A stretch of 64,000 nucleotides of DNA from Guadua angustifolia (GCA_036346375.1 CM070502.1:25018114-25082113); one strand, 5' to 3'. Shown: positions 21,412 to 33,600, counted from the stretch's first letter. Numbers and translations are program-made. Notes: a model not told the origin generated them from the sequence alone.

Positions 21412-21441
21412 TTTCATAGCAACGCACGGACATTGATCTAG
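21412..21441 (+). mobile_element. Helitron-like 3' terminus
   Basis: TTCATAGCAACGCACGGACA followed by TTGATCTAG, then T. Grass Helitrons end in a GCAACGCACGGG-type hairpin arm, a short spacer and CTAG, inserted before T. The left arm of the hairpin has decayed here. The 5' end was not located. Confidence 0.5.
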
Positions 21442-22860
21442 TATATACTTAATTTGTAGTACAGGTCTAGCATAAAAATTTGCTTCTTTACACTCCGCAA
21501 CAAAAAGTAGGTTAATGACAGGAAGCCTTGCCGCCTCCACTAGCATGCACACCACGCGTCAGCGGTTCCTTCCTCCAATCATAGTCTTCACCATGGCGCT
21601 TGACCATTTCCTCGCCATATTTCTTCTACATAACCAAATCGAGATAATTTAAATGGGAACGCAAATCAAACAACTTAATTTGAATTGGATCAAAATTGTG
21701 ACCACTAACGGTACCGATCAATAGTCATTTGTGATTGCATTTACATTCAGGTGTGTCGGGTCTCGACCTTTATGACCTTCCACGTACACTTCAATATCAC
21801 TCTAATGAACACCCAGACGAGCCTCCTCAGAGACATAAGTTAGGTGCATACATATACTTGGTAACATGTATTTTGCAAAAGATTGCTACGGCCGGACTTA
21901 CCATGCGCTTAGCTTTACGATATGTCCATCTCATGCCATACGTGTGCTTTGATTCTTTGCCTCGGCGATCTCGGTTCTTTTTGACTTGGCGATGAACTCG
22001 GTGAAGCCCAACACGGCAAAGAGCCCGGTAAGCTCGGACGGTCCCCAACCATGGAATCATGACCGCACAAAGATATTAATACATTAAAACAACATTACCA
22101 AGAAGCGTTAAACTCAAATAGCTCCAATATTTATTGTTTTACTCGCATGTACCGTTCTCGGTCAAGTAACTTTACGAAGACCCGCGAGTCCTGTTAATTC
22201 GTTGCCCTTTAATGGACCTCAAGTAAAGATTTGTTGCTTGAATCCGAGCATTAGACAATGCATCTTTGGTCACCCGACGTGCATTTACATGGAAAACTCT
22301 ACGAGCATGCTCCATGTTTGCACCGTCACCAAATAGTAACGCTTCGCAATTGTTCATCACAAAGAATAGTTAGAATAGTAAAGAATCGACAGTTGAACCA
22401 ATACCAATCGGCACAGAGAATCTTACCCAAAAGTCACTCCAAAGCGCCTCGAGCATTCAAGTGCTCGGCATTAGGAGCAAGCGGTAATGATCCCAACTAG
22501 TAGCAACAAATTGCTCGCCATTGGTCATTGTGACCAACCCGGTAGTAGTAAACGGCAGAGGTTACCTAGCACGTAGTTAACTCCGCCTATGGTGCCCTCT
22601 GTAGTAAACCCCGAGTCATCCCATGAAGCGCAAGACATATAAATGATATAGTTCCATCGAAAAGAAATGAAATAAGACATTGTTTAGAAAATACAAACCT
22701 ATCGCCAACAGTGTGATCACAACCTTGTCCTCCTCCCGTGCAGGCGTTGGAGGGGCAACAAGATGGCTCCTCCTAAACCTCAAAGGGCTCCAAGAGAACC
22801 CTCGGTCAGATCCCCACCCATTGGGTCCTCATCCCTTGGCCCACATCGGCCTCCGATCCT
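21442..22860. other. No gene recognised; possibly the CACTA 3' flank
   Basis: No known protein in any frame. The CACTA element to the right must have its 3' end somewhere here or have lost it; no CACTA-type terminus with the sub-terminal repeats of the 5' end was found. Confidence 0.35.
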
Positions 22861-23079
22861 CATCGATCCCGGCTACAACAACAATAATAATGAATGAATA
22901 AAGAAGATAATAATCAAATAAATTATGAGAATATAACATTCTAGTTTACTGCGTCAACATCATCCTCCCGATCCTCATCGATCCCACCTACAACAACAAT
23001 AATAATGAATGAATAAATAAGATAATAATCAAATAAATTAAGAGAATATAACATTCTTGTTTACTCCGCATCAACATCC
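22861..23079. repeat. 115-bp tandem duplication
   Basis: Copy one 22861-22975, copy two 22976-23079. Both contain ACAACAACAATAATAATGAA and AATATAACATTCT. A third partial ACAACAACAATAATAATGAA is at 23390. Probably non-coding DNA between coding parts of the CACTA element. Confidence 0.8.
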
Positions 23080-23478
23080 ATGGCAAAGAACCACTTCTTC
23101 CTCCGTCATCTCATCCTCGCTAAATAATACAAGACAGATTATATTTATGTCATATTTATGTTTTCACATGAAGCTTAGTTACCTCTCAACTCGCAAAGGA
23201 ACACTACGACTCTGCAACTCAGCTCCTTGGACTCAACAAAGCACGCCGTCTACTTGCGCTTGAAGCGCTACCACAAACAAGGCCTCCTCGTCGCGCGAAC
23301 CATCGGACTTCCTCCTACCATCGAGAATCCTTCGCCAGATTGCTTGATCGATCGGGCATCTGTTGAAAGAAAAATATCAAGTTAGTACAACAACAATAAT
23401 AATGAACGAATGAACAAGATAATAAACACACAAAATTACTTGTCAAAATTCATCAATGTCACGATGATGTAGTCTCGT

Positions 23479-24045
23479 TCATTCTAAGGGACGACTTGTT
23501 ACTTTTTTCTTGATTGGTTGTCTTTTCCGTTTATCAGGAATCGTTATATCTCCACGGTCTCTGACTAAAGAATTGAGACCTGGACTAGTCTCTATATCAA
23601 AAGTGCTTGGCAATTCTTCATCTTGGAAAACCTCAACATCCTCCATGGCCTCCAGCTGGCTATCAAGATAACCAGCATCACCAGGAGTATGTAACCGTTC
23701 TCGGGGATTCACTTTGTACGCAACCCACAAAGCACTCAGTCTTGTGCATGGATATGGCATATAATACACCTGCTCAACTTGGTGAGCAAGGATAAAATTG
23801 TCATAGCCATGTAGTTGTTCGTTGTGTTTAACTTCTACCATCCCATACTGGTTTTGATGAGTCCCATGTTTGCTATCAAACCAAACACAATCGAAAAATA
23901 CTACTTTGAGCTCCTTATTCCCTGCAAACTTGAACTCGAGGATGTTTTGAATGATTCCATAGAAATTTGTTTCGATCCCTTGTGCATCGATTGCCCTAGT
24001 TACAACTCCAGTATTTGTTGTGGCCGCAAGGACGACCGACTTCAA
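23479..24045 (-). pseudogene. CACTA transposase C-terminal segment (DUF4216)
   Basis: 188 aa open frame with YGIIQNILEFKF, VVFFDCVWFDSKHGTHQNQYG, GYDNFILAHQVEQVYYMPYP, and VAYKVNPRERLHTPGDAGY. This is the DUF4216 domain found near the C terminus of plant CACTA transposases. A lysine/arginine-rich tail follows (DKRKRQPIKKK). It is open here but has no continuity with the upstream segments. Confidence 0.88.
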
Positions 24046-24639
24046 ATTTGGTTGAACGGAACCGAAACCCGTTCACGTCAGACGCCTATAGCTTTTAACG
24101 ATTCTACGGGCATAGGATAGCTGAAGCAAGTCCTCATGGACGTTCCCATATTTCACGACCGCCAACAAAATATGATTGAAGTTGTATAAGATTTATAATA
24201 TATTGAAACGTAACATTACATAATATTATAGGATGTGAAGGTGTTACATGATCTCGGAACCAAGTGATGAAATTAGGGCCCCCATTTATTCCATCCCGAC
24301 GCATCGTATTAAGTTGCTTGGCAGTTGGTTGACGAATAGACGTCCAGTTCTGCTTATCGAATTCACTGTAAACGAAAACGTAAATGGATACATAAATGAA
24401 TGATGTCTTCGGCAGCATAGCTTGATTCATGTACAAAGTAAACGCTTACGTGAAATATTGTTCCATCTCTTCCATATTGGAGTACATGTACAGCAAAGCA
24501 GACTTCTTTTCTTCCGAAGTGTAATAGTAAGCAGTGCAACTACCAACGGTAGTACCTCTCCATTGGAAAATCTGTAGGTCACTACAAGGTGTCTCTTCAT
24601 CTACATGGTACCGCATCGTGGGAGCATTGACTTTGTGTT

Positions 24640-25477
24640 CCTCTGCAAAGTATACACTCGAGAAGCACGATATCTCTTTTAAAGAAAATGCTTACGCAAT
24701 GCACCCTTCAACTCTTGCCTTATTGCCAACCATAGTTCAAGTTTCTTTAGAGCTCTTTCAATGTGATACATCCACCTATCTTTGAACAGGCCACTTACCT
24801 TAGCTTCGTAAAGTAGATGAACAAGTAGATGTTGCATTGGATTGAAGAAACCCTGAGGGAATATTTTTCCATCTTGCATACAAGCACCGTATCTCTTTCT
24901 CCAACCTCTCCATCATGTCTTTCGATATTTCTTTAGCACATAATTGTCTATAGAAATAACTTAGCTCACCTAGCACCTTCCACACATTATCATTAAGATA
25001 TCCACGAAACATTACAGGTGAGTCTTTCCATGATTATGTGGTAATCGTGGCTCTTCAACCCATTTAGCTTCCCCATATTCACATTCACAGCTCGTCTCAA
25101 TCCCGCTGCGTAACCATCGGGAAATTTCAACTTCTTCATCCACCTCAACATTTCTTTCTTTTCTTTAGGTTTAAGGCAAAATGGAGCGCGTGGCTTACCC
25201 TCCGCCGGTGAGCTCAAGTGTTGGCGATTCATGATCTCTGCTAAGTCTCTTCAGCCTTTAGGTTGTCTTTTGTCTTGTCCGTCATATCCATAACCGTGCT
25301 TATAATGCTTTCACCAGCGTTACGTTCACGATGCATGACGTCAATGTTGTGCATCGTAATCAAGGCCTTCGCATATGGGAGCTCCCATAATCCACAAATG
25401 TGAGTCCAGTTGTGCTCCTCTCCAAACCCTTCAAACCCATCTTCTTTCTCCACCAATTTACTCAAAGATATCAGCAA
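24640..25477 (-). pseudogene. CACTA transposase, TNP2 end and DUF4218 segments
   Basis: Minus-strand pieces in separate frames. 25477-25241 has NWTHICGLWELPYAKALI and NIDVMHRERNAGESIIST (TNP2). 25232-24993 has FPDGYAAGLRRAVNVNMGKL and SHDYHIIMERL. 25012-24800 has MFRGYLNDNVWKVLGELSYF and RQLCAKEI (DUF4218). The breaks between them are frameshifts or small introns. The His/Asp-rich SHDYH and NIDVMH motifs are family signatures. Confidence 0.85.
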
Positions 25478-26639
25478 TTTACGCCCGCTTAGACGCTTTG
25501 GCGGACCCTTTCGACAATTGTGTCCTTACGGAAGGCATTCCTCCGAACCTAAAGGCGTGTCTCGTAAGGTGAAACGCCTATGGCAATCGAAGTGTGATCT
25601 TTCCACCATTTACAAGGCGAAACAATCGGTTCCGAACCACGATCGGACATGTCAAATTTCCATGATGACTCAGCTCCAAACAAAGAAAATACTATAGGCC
25701 ATGAAATCATGGATGACCACAAATATGCAACACGAAGGTTGAATTTCTATTTCTTGTAGCATCATACGCCTACCCCCTGTCCATAATTTTTTAGCTCTTG
25801 ATCAAGGGTTTGAGCATCACATTGAGGCGCTTTCCGTGATGTTCAGGGGCGGTATGATGAGGCATGTGAACATAAACTCATATTTCATGCAAAGGGAAGG
25901 TGGAAGGTTGTATGGAATAGCAAAGGCCGGCCAAAGACGAGTATGATGCGGCGGTTGTGTTGAAAGGCGTGAAACCATCGGTCACCAACCCAATGCGAAC
26001 ATTTCTCGCATCCTCGCGAAGTCCTCGTCAAAGCTATCTAGAGCCTTCCATGCCTCACTATCCGACGGTGCACCATTATCGTCGTTCTCACGCACACCTT
26101 CTTTGTGCCACCATGTGCACAGCACTTCGTTTTGAGATAAACAACCGCTTCAAATTTAGGTGTGAGAGGCATGTACCAAGTTGCTTGTGTGCAACATCGG
26201 TCGTTACCTTTTCACCTTCTTCGCTCAACACCTCGACAAATCTTGGTTTTTACACACTAAGCAATGCTTCTCTTTCTCATGCTCCTTCCAAAAGCATGCG
26301 CTTATCCTTGCACACATCAATCTTCTCATACTTCATACCGAGACCGATAACAACTTCTTAGACTGGTACATATCTCTAGGCATCTTATGATTCACGGAAG
26401 TATATCGAGATCAATTCCACGAGATCATTGTAACAATTATTGAAAAGAAATACTTGGACTTAATGGCCATGAGTCACGCGTCACAAAAGCAAGCCGGGTC
26501 ACTTTCGTGTGTTCGCAATGACTCTTGAGGCTTTAAGTAGCTCAAAGAACTCCCGAACCTCACGTGTTGGCGGATCCTCCGAGTCTCACGTTAATCTCTG
26601 GACGCAAAGCTTCTAGCATCTCATCCATCCTATCATCGC

Positions 26640-26860
26640 CCGCCCTATCATCTTCCTCTTCAACCGCAACTTTAGGTCCTTGAGCACGTGACTCACCATG
26701 ATGTCTCGGGGTGGAAATTACGGCACTTGCTGCATGGGCACTTCACCTTAACAAAGATTAGACATAGAGAAGGCACTCACGACAAAAGCGGTAGCCTTGA
26801 CCGCCCACTCAATGAGTGAGCCCCACTTTTCTCCCAACCTTCATACATCCATCGCATGGT
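26640..26860 (-). pseudogene. CACTA transposase-associated N-terminal domain
   Basis: The minus strand encodes WMYEGWEKSGAHS and, after a frame change, VKCPCSKCRN, the transposase-associated domain at the start of plant CACTA proteins. Several stops follow. The stretch 25500-26640 between this and the TNP2 part gave only shadows, consistent with heavy decay. Confidence 0.7.
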
Positions 26861-27814
26861 CGCCACCCATACTTGAGGCTATATAGGTTAAATCAACAGT
26901 TATAAGGTTCATTTTGTTTCTATATATCACGACCCTACATCAATAGGAAAGGATATGTCCTAAACTCATTTAAGAGTGGTCGACAAAGCGGTTATATGCG
27001 AGCTGTCAGAGAGTCGAATGAATTTGGCTGACATAACCTCATTGTTCTCCACGCACGCTGGGATATGGTGCAGGGAGAACAACAGGTTATGACGCCGAAT
27101 TTCATTCAGACTCCGTGGCTCGTCATAAATACCGCGACTTTGTCATCCACTCCGAGGTCTATCCAAAAGGATAATTAGGACAAAGACATCTCACATGTGA
27201 CACATGTGAGACATGCCGATCCTAAACGGGTGACGATAGGTTTCGTGACACTATGTGATTTGAAATCAAAATAAAAATCGACGATAATCCATTACTCAAA
27301 TATATATTTATAAGCACGAGAATGGATATATAAATTTAAAAAAACATGTGACAAATCAATATATCAAATTTATCTATGTATTTTGTCATGCCTCTACCAA
27401 CATATGCATCATTAGTTCATTACTCACCCACGCGCCTTGCATCATGGTACCACTCCAAAACCATATCAATCTAATTAACATTGTGATGATCATGAAACCA
27501 ATCCAAAAGTGGCCTCACTTAAAGTGTTAGAACAGAAACCCAAGGCATAAGTCATTATCAATAATAATTATGCCTAAAACATGACAAAATACACGGTCAC
27601 AAGCAACATAAGCAAAAGCATACAACTAGTGCATGCTCTGCATACAATACCGAGGTAGCCACTACATAACCCATACAACTAGTGCATGCTAAACAAAAGC
27701 GCATATCCATTACTCAACAAGGTGCTTCAACGCAATGCTAAACAAAACATGACAAAATGCGTTGACTAGCATGAGCAATCCAACTAACAATCAAGTTCAC
27801 GGAGCCTTATCGCA

Positions 27815-28347
27815 AGTATTAACGCCGGCGGGGTTTTCGACCGACGTTAATTAACTAATTACCCCATTAATTAACTAATTATGGAGCCATGCATCCATAA
27901 GCTTAAACAGGATCGACCTTCAAGCTTGTGGCCAGCCGGGAGAGGAGGAGGACGCATGGGAGGCAGGCCGCCACGGCGGTATGGACGCTACGACCGGTAT
28001 GAGGGCGGGGCGACAAAGGGGGCGGTTTGCAAGGCGTATGGATTTTATGGGAGGAGGCGGCGCGGGCTTAATGGGCGGGCGGGAAGGGCGGCCTACATGG
28101 CGGCGCAAGCGGCAGTGGCGCAGGTGGGCGATGGCGGCTGGATTTTCGTGAGCGCGCGATTGGGATTTTTGTGAGCGCGCGATTGGGCGGCGGGGCGACC
28201 GAAAAGGCGACCTTATCTCAAGAAATAACGTCGGCCTTGGATTTTAGCCGACGTTAATTATATAATTAGCTAATTAACGTCGGCTTATTCCTTGGCCGAC
28301 GTTAATTAATATGGCCGACGCTAATTTCCTGTGATTCCTCAGTAGTG
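27815..28347 (-). repeat. CACTA 5' sub-terminal repeats and leader
   Basis: TTAACGTCGGC and GCCGACGTTAA words occur about seven times, in both directions, around 27815-27860 and 28200-28320. Such clusters are binding sites for the TNPA-type protein in characterised CACTA elements. A GC-rich leader (27880-28190) lies between the two clusters. Confidence 0.7.
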
Positions 28348-28350
28348 CCT

Positions 28351-28721
28351 ATAACCATTGTTAGGAATTGGTCTATGGAGGTCTATTTTCTTTAATTAAT
28401 TCCAAAGCATACATTGTTTAGTACTATATTACCTAGCAAAATGGAGGGTAGCTAATTTATAAGGTGGAGTATTGTCACTCCTTGAATAATGCAACACATA
28501 GCATGAGAATAGCATGGGGTGGACATTAGCAAAACACATGCACATGCGTGTATTCACGTATTTTTGACAAAGGAGGCAAAGGGAACAAGGCGCCCCTTCT
28601 AGGGCATCGGCCTCGTATCCTCTACACTGTGATCCCACCTCAGCATTCCACGTAAGGGGATCAAGCCCTGATCCTTGAGCTTATAAGGGAAGCCTCACCC
28701 CCCTTATATATCTTTTATCGT
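28351..28721. other. No gene seen
   Basis: Unique-looking spacer between the CACTA and hAT-type elements. No frame or element recognised. Confidence 0.4.
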
Positions 28722-28729
28722 GTCGGTTT

Positions 28730-29198
28730 TAGAGATGGCAACGGGTCGGGTCGGGTGCGGGTTTTACAAAACCCGACCCGACCCAAAACCCGAATTGAAA
28801 AACCCGACCCGAATACTATATCGGTAAAATCTATACCGAACCCGAACCCGTGAGTACACGAACTGACGGCGGGTGACGGTTTGTGTAATACGGGTAGCAA
28901 TAGGTTGGGTCGGGTGTGAGTTTTGCAAAATCCGACCCGACAAGAAACCCAACCCAAAACCCGAAGTCAAACCCGACGGCACCAAACCCAACCCAAACCC
29001 GGTGGTACCGGAACCCGACGGTAACTGATGGGTATATCGGTATTTGGCACTGCGATGGGTACCCATGTGAAAATTAAAACCGAACCCGATCCGAACCCAT
29101 TTCGTACTCGACCAAGAACCCGGGTAAAATTAAACCGAACCCGACCGATCGGTGCAAAACCCATGGTACCGAACCCGTGGGTACAATTGCCACCCTTA
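28730..29198. mobile_element. hAT-type non-autonomous element
   Basis: 469 bp with ends TAGAGATGGCAA and TTGCCACCCTTA (inverted, two mismatches) and 8-bp flanks GTCGGTTT (28722-28729) and GTCAGTTT (29199-29206), one difference. The interior is built from ACCCGACCC/GGGTCGGGT words and a GGTACC-rich right part. The terminal motif and the 8-bp duplication are typical of the hAT superfamily. Minus-strand open frames here are low-complexity artefacts. Confidence 0.82.
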
Positions 29199-29339
29199 GT
29201 CAGTTTCGATATCGATTCAGTTACCAAGAAAAGCACAAAGATATCCTATTGATGCACATTAAAACAACAAAATGACTAGCACGAAACCCCATAGGGAAAA
29301 TAAATTCACCCAAGCCTTAGGGGCTACCTGGCGAAATCA

Positions 29340-29870
29340 AGAGCCATACTTTGTTTTGGGCCTATAACTCTATAAGAAAAGGCCCATAAAAAGACCCATG
29401 ATCAGTTACCTTGTTACCATGATCAGTTACCTGGTTATGGCTCTAATCAGTTCACTGACGTGTACTCTATTAATTACACTGGTCCATCCCGACCAGTGAT
29501 TTGACTGCCCCGACTAGATTAAACTGGTAGGGACAAATAGTTACCTTTGCACAAGAATAACATGTGAATAGTTCCTTGATAGGTACAAATAACTGATCAG
29601 AAGTTACCCTGAAAAGACATCTCCTGTGAAGAGACATCTTTTGGTGAGAAGACACCTTTCGACCAGAAGACACCTTTTGAAGCATAACTACCACCTCTTC
29701 ATTTTGTATAAATAGTTGTACCATCCAAGAGATGTTTTTACATGATCATCTTTTGAATCACATCTAGAACTAATCAAACTCTGTAATACTTATACTCGGT
29801 CAAGCCACTTGGCTAATACAAGCAATCCTTTATCCTACATTTTGCACTTTCTGATCATAGAAACTTGCAA
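29340..29870 (+). mobile_element. Possible solo LTR fragment
   Basis: A non-coding stretch with a core-promoter-like TTTTGTATAAATAGTTG near 29704 followed by a U5-like region. It also has short tandem words GAGAAGACACCTTTCGACC and CAGAAGACACCTTTTGAAG at 29640-29690. The layout resembles an LTR, but no TG/CA ends or duplication were fixed. Confidence 0.3.
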
Positions 29871-29899
29871 CCATTTTTCATTTATAAGCTCGACCTAAA

Positions 29900-31170
29900 G
29901 ATCCCATGTCTTGAACATCGACATCTTGTTCGGATGTTTTGCCCAAAATAGAGTATGGCCTCACACCTGTGAGTATGGGCCCAGCTGAAAAGTACTCATT
30001 CCATGGAAATTTCAAGGGTGATGCTAGTGTTTGGACATCCGATGGGAACATTTTCATCGTCTGGTCTAACACAATATTTCATTAGAATGTGTGCAAAAAA
30101 ATAACTCCTCTCCTACAACAAACTAGATTAATTTGATCTCTAGAGAAATTTTGGAAAACCCCAATCCCATTTACAAAATTCACTTCAAATTACAAACCTT
30201 GTTCCTATAAGATGTGCTTGAAAAGCTAGCATAGAAGTTTAAAGCATAGCATATTTACGATGTTAAAACTATTGCAACATTTTAATAATATATATGCAAC
30301 AAATTGGAACAACTCTTGCAACAAATTGGAATGATCATGAAAAACTCTTGCATCATTCAAAAATAGTAGTTACAAAATTTTACAAATAAATATGCAACAA
30401 CAATGATAAAATAATAAATAAAAAACAAATTGAGACGTCGATTTAGAAACAACGAAGAAAGAAGACATAAAAATTGAAGCTATGACAACAACGAAGAAAG
30501 GGGGCTGCAACAAAATTGCAAAATGCATGCAACAACCCAGCGGAGGAGGATGCTTGTGGATGGCGGTGAACGTTAGGCCTTCAATGATGGCAGCGTTTAG
30601 GGTCAAATATGGTGGTCAAACAGGTCTATTGCGTGCCTCAATTGTAGGTCACTTGAACAGGTTGATGTGGCACCCTTCGTACAACTTAACGGTGTGTGCA
30701 CATGGATTGGATCTTGCCTGTGTAGGGCTTGAAGGCACCTCACTCATTGCACAATAATAGCTTGACAGTGTGCACCACCACGCTGCTGCAACACCATCCC
30801 TACATCAGACATGAATGAGAGATAGGTAGAGAGAGAGAAAGGAGGGAAATGAGAAGGAAAGATGGATGGAGGAGGAGGAGCATGGCTTTGATGGCATTAG
30901 CATGCTTCTCATGTGGTAAGAGAGGAAAAGTCAGGTACGCAATTGAAGAAAAAAATGAGGATCAGGGATAAGAGAAGACGAAGAGTTTGATGTTATCCAA
31001 GGTTAATAGGCTAGCATTGTCGAAATTTCAAAGGAATTCTCATGACGTTTTCTCTAAACCAAACATCCCACGTAGAATTTTTTAGATATGAATGCATTAC
31101 TCCAAAATTCCTCTGTTTTTATTCGAACCGATGACGGCTACTCGGTTTACAACAAAGGGATTTGATAAAC
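29900..31170. other. No gene seen
   Basis: Mostly AT-rich. A small GC-richer patch at 30480-30760 is open on the plus strand but resembles no known protein. A purine-rich GAGGAG/GAGAGA tract lies near 30810-30880. Confidence 0.4.
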
Positions 31171-31250
31171 ATCAATCGGATGTTTTTTTTTTGAAATCAC
31201 CTAAATCTAGAACCATTAGATTATTGTTGAGATTCGGGAGTATCGATTAC

Positions 31251-31395
31251 ATCCGATCCTATGATTTGATCCAACGGCCCGGTGAATTTGGATGTTAGAT
31301 CCAACGGTCCACATCCGATCATATGATTTGATCCAACGGCCCGATAAATTTGGATGTTAGATCTAACGATCCGATGAATTTAGATGTTAGTTAAG
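31251..31395. repeat. 61-bp tandem repeat upstream of the mTERF gene
   Basis: Unit one 31251-31311, unit two 31312-31372, then a partial unit. Each contains CCGATC, ATGATTTGATCCAACGGCC and AATTTGGATGTTAGATC. The array ends about 245 bases before the mTERF start codon. Just outside it, CGGATGTTTTT at 31177 and AAAAACATCCG at 31398-31408 form an inverted pair, so the array may sit inside a small TIR element. Confidence 0.8.
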
Positions 31396-31637
31396 ACAAA
31401 AACATCCGGACGATACCTATACACTCCCTACAACAAAATCTTCCAGGGCCATGGCTCCATCTCGTGTTTCGCCCGCTGCATTAATTTCTCAGAGCAGGCG
31501 ATCAGGGCCGTCCGTTGCATGAATGGACGGCTAACAGCTCATACAATCCCTGCTACGACGAGCTGCACAATACTGCAGTGGATAACGCACCCGGCTGCCG
31601 TCCCCTCCTCCCCCAAAGCCCGAACTCCGCCACCACG

Positions 31638-32483
31638 ATGCAAGCCCACACGCGCCTCCCGCCTCCGCCTCCGCCTCCCACCCCAACCCATCCTGCCCGC
31701 CGCGCCACCGGCGGAGGCGGTGTGGAGTTCCGCCGCAAGCTCCACTTCATCTCAGCCGTGCTCCACCTCGATCCCTTCCAGCTCCTCGCCCTTCACCCCG
31801 CGCTCCGCTCCGCGCCGCTGCCGCTCCTCCACGCCTCCCTCCGCCTCCTCCTCTCGCACGGCCTCTCCTCCCGCGACGCCTCCCGCGTCTTCTCTGCTTT
31901 CCCCTCACTCCTCACCTCCCCTCCCGACGAGCCCCTCCGCTTCCTCTCTGCCGCCGCGCCGCTCCCGCCCCCGCTCCTCCGTGCCGCCGTCGTCCGGTCC
32001 CCGCGCCTCCTCGCGGCCTCCGTTCCGGACACCCTCTGCCCCGCTCTGCAATTCCTCCGCCTCCGCGTTTCCCTCCGCCGGAGACCCCTCCCGCTCGCCG
32101 CCGCCCTGCTCCTTGCCTTCTCAGTCGATCGCACCCTTCTCCCCAAGCTCCAATTCCTCTGCGAAGCCACTGGGCTCCCCGACCCTGCTGTCTGCGCTGT
32201 ACTTCGCCGCGCCCCCGCCATCCTCTCCTACGGGATCGAGACCAACCTCACGCCCAAGCTCCAGTTCCTCGCCGACCGCATGGAGAGGGACCCCGCCGCC
32301 GAGCTCGCTGAGTTCCCACACTACTTCGCGTTCAGCTTGGAGGGGAGGATCAGGCCGAGGCACGAGGCGTTGAGGGAGAGGGGCGTTGAGATGTCACTCA
32401 AGGACATGCTCACGAGCAGCGACGACGAGTTCAGGGAGCGGCTGATTGCTGCAGCGCTCTCGGCCACTAAGGAGAGGATGTGA
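31638..32483 (+). CDS. mTERF-family organellar transcription/RNA factor
   Basis: Single-exon gene, 281 aa, very GC-rich with strong third-position GC, as in many grass genes. The start is the first in-frame ATG; the frame stays open upstream to about 31515 but without an ATG. Residues 1-35 are Pro/Ala/Arg-rich and look like a plastid or mitochondrial transit peptide. Residues about 36-245 form repeats of roughly 30-35 residues with LPKLQFL, LRRAPAILSYGIE and NLTPKLQFLADR, the helix pairs of mTERF proteins. The tail FPHYFAFSLEGRIRPRHEAL is the conserved last repeat. Plant mTERFs bind organelle DNA or RNA and act in transcription termination, splicing or rRNA and tRNA processing; which target this one has cannot be told. 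No frameshift or stop is seen. Confidence 0.92.
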   Translation: MQAHTRLPPPPPPPTPTHPARRATGGGGVEFRRKLHFISAVLHLDPFQLLALHPALRSAPLPLLHASLRLLLSHGLSSRDASRVFSAFPSLLTSPPDEPLRFLSAAAPLPPPLLRAAVVRSPRLLAASVPDTLCPALQFLRLRVSLRRRPLPLAAALLLAFSVDRTLLPKLQFLCEATGLPDPAVCAVLRRAPAILSYGIETNLTPKLQFLADRMERDPAAELAEFPHYFAFSLEGRIRPRHEALRERGVEMSLKDMLTSSDDEFRERLIAAALSATKERM

Positions 32484-32930
32484 GCTTGCACTCAGAAGCA
32501 GGGTATCGATGGTAGCTGCACTGGCAGCACTGCCCTAGATACGACAATGGCAGTGCTTTGATTAAGAAGATTACCCTCCAATGCGATGAATTGGCCTCAG
32601 CAACAATTTGAAGCATGCATTTAGTTTCTTATGTTATTTTGGGTTCAGCATTAAGGCCTAAGGGCAACGCTGAGATATGCACCAGTCCACACGGAGTGAG
32701 GCATGGAGATGTAGTCTGGTGTGATCCCTTAATGGACGATCACTTCATACCGCATAAGCACCATTATGGGGAGTCAGAGTTCACAGTGACATGAAAAGGA
32801 TGCTTCTGCTAAGCTCGTGATGGGATTTATTTCGTCTCCTAGCCTTGGAGGAAGGACGTAGCTGAGGCATGCGCTGTTGGAGGAGAGGAAAGTTTTGGAT
32901 TGATGGTGGAGTCACGGGATCTCCGCAAGA

Positions 32931-33433
32931 TTAGGTGCGTGATATTTGCTTTGCTTTTTAATGTGCAAAGGCTTTGTGAAGTGACATGAATTTTAGCAAT
33001 GAATATACAACAACTTGCTTTTGCTGCTATTTGTGACCATGGGCATGGAGGGTTTCATAGGATCATCTGAATGGAATTGTTTTTTTAATTTCTTTTGGCA
33101 TTATATAGTTGGAAATATAAATGTGTAATGCTTGTCAAACAGCCTGCTCTTTTCTGAACCAGCCACATCTCTCTTTTTTAGAAGGATCCCCCATCGATTT
33201 CATTTAAAGAAACCAATACAAGCTACAAAGTTCTGAAAGAAAGAGAAAAAAAAACCATAGAGAACTACTACGTGGGCCAACACAAGCACCACAGATTAGA
33301 AACTAAATAACTAATACCAAGCTAAAATTACTAGCCAGTACCACGGCAGTTTTTGGCAAGCATCTAGCTAAAGACCCAAAAAGAAACCACTGATCTGCTG
33401 CATTATGTGTTTTTGTCATGGACATGATATGTC
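32931..33433. repeat. Downstream duplication block, copy 1
   Basis: Repeated at 33649-34194 in the same orientation with over 90 percent match by eye. It begins TTAGGTGCGTGATA and ends GACATGATATGTC. It lacks a short stretch present in copy 2 between two GTGATA words. It contains, on the minus strand, a retroelement-like 3' tail ending GGGGATCCTTCTAAAAAAGAG at about 33173. Confidence 0.88.
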
Positions 33434-33600
33434 TTGCCACCGGAGCCCAGCCTTGAGATCTTGTGAACACCTCCTGTGCCACCCTCCTCAGTTGCTTGCT
33501 TCCTTCACGCGTTAGGCCTTGATCTTCCTGCTTTTTCTGTAATATTGTCCACGTACCAATCCAAGAACACAGACTGTAAATCAGTGAACCAGCCACATTT
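33173..33600 (-). mobile_element. LINE-like 3' end
   Basis: On the minus strand the sequence runs through a modest open frame (33722-33303), ends with TTTCTTTAAATGAAATCGATG, then a short A run at 33173-33178. This resembles the 3' tails of grass LINEs. The encoded peptide (with EVFTRSQGWAPVARH) is not one I can place with certainty. The same tail recurs at 33926 within copy 2 of the duplication. Confidence 0.45.

Larger units (their letters stand above)
23479..28347 (-). mobile_element. CACTA (En/Spm-type) DNA transposon, decayed
   Basis: Coding strand minus. The 5' end is at 28347, reading CACTACTGAGGAATCACAGG inward, with CACTA as the outer bases. Inside it are sub-terminal repeats of TTAACGTCGGC, direct and inverted, between 27815 and 28320. 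The transposase is read in pieces from about 26860 down to 23479, with N-terminal, TNP2, DUF4218 and DUF4216 segments in the order usual for plant CACTA elements. The 3' terminus was not found, so the low-coordinate limit given is the end of coding similarity. The target duplication cannot be tested. Confidence 0.82.

Noticed and set aside
28715..29236. Three Gly/Arg-rich minus-strand frames
   Set aside because: Translations of the GGGTCGGGT words in the hAT-type element.
31384..32373. 329-aa plus-strand open frame overlapping the mTERF gene
   Set aside because: Ser/Pro/Arg-rich translation of the wrong frame in GC-rich DNA; the mTERF frame explains the sequence.
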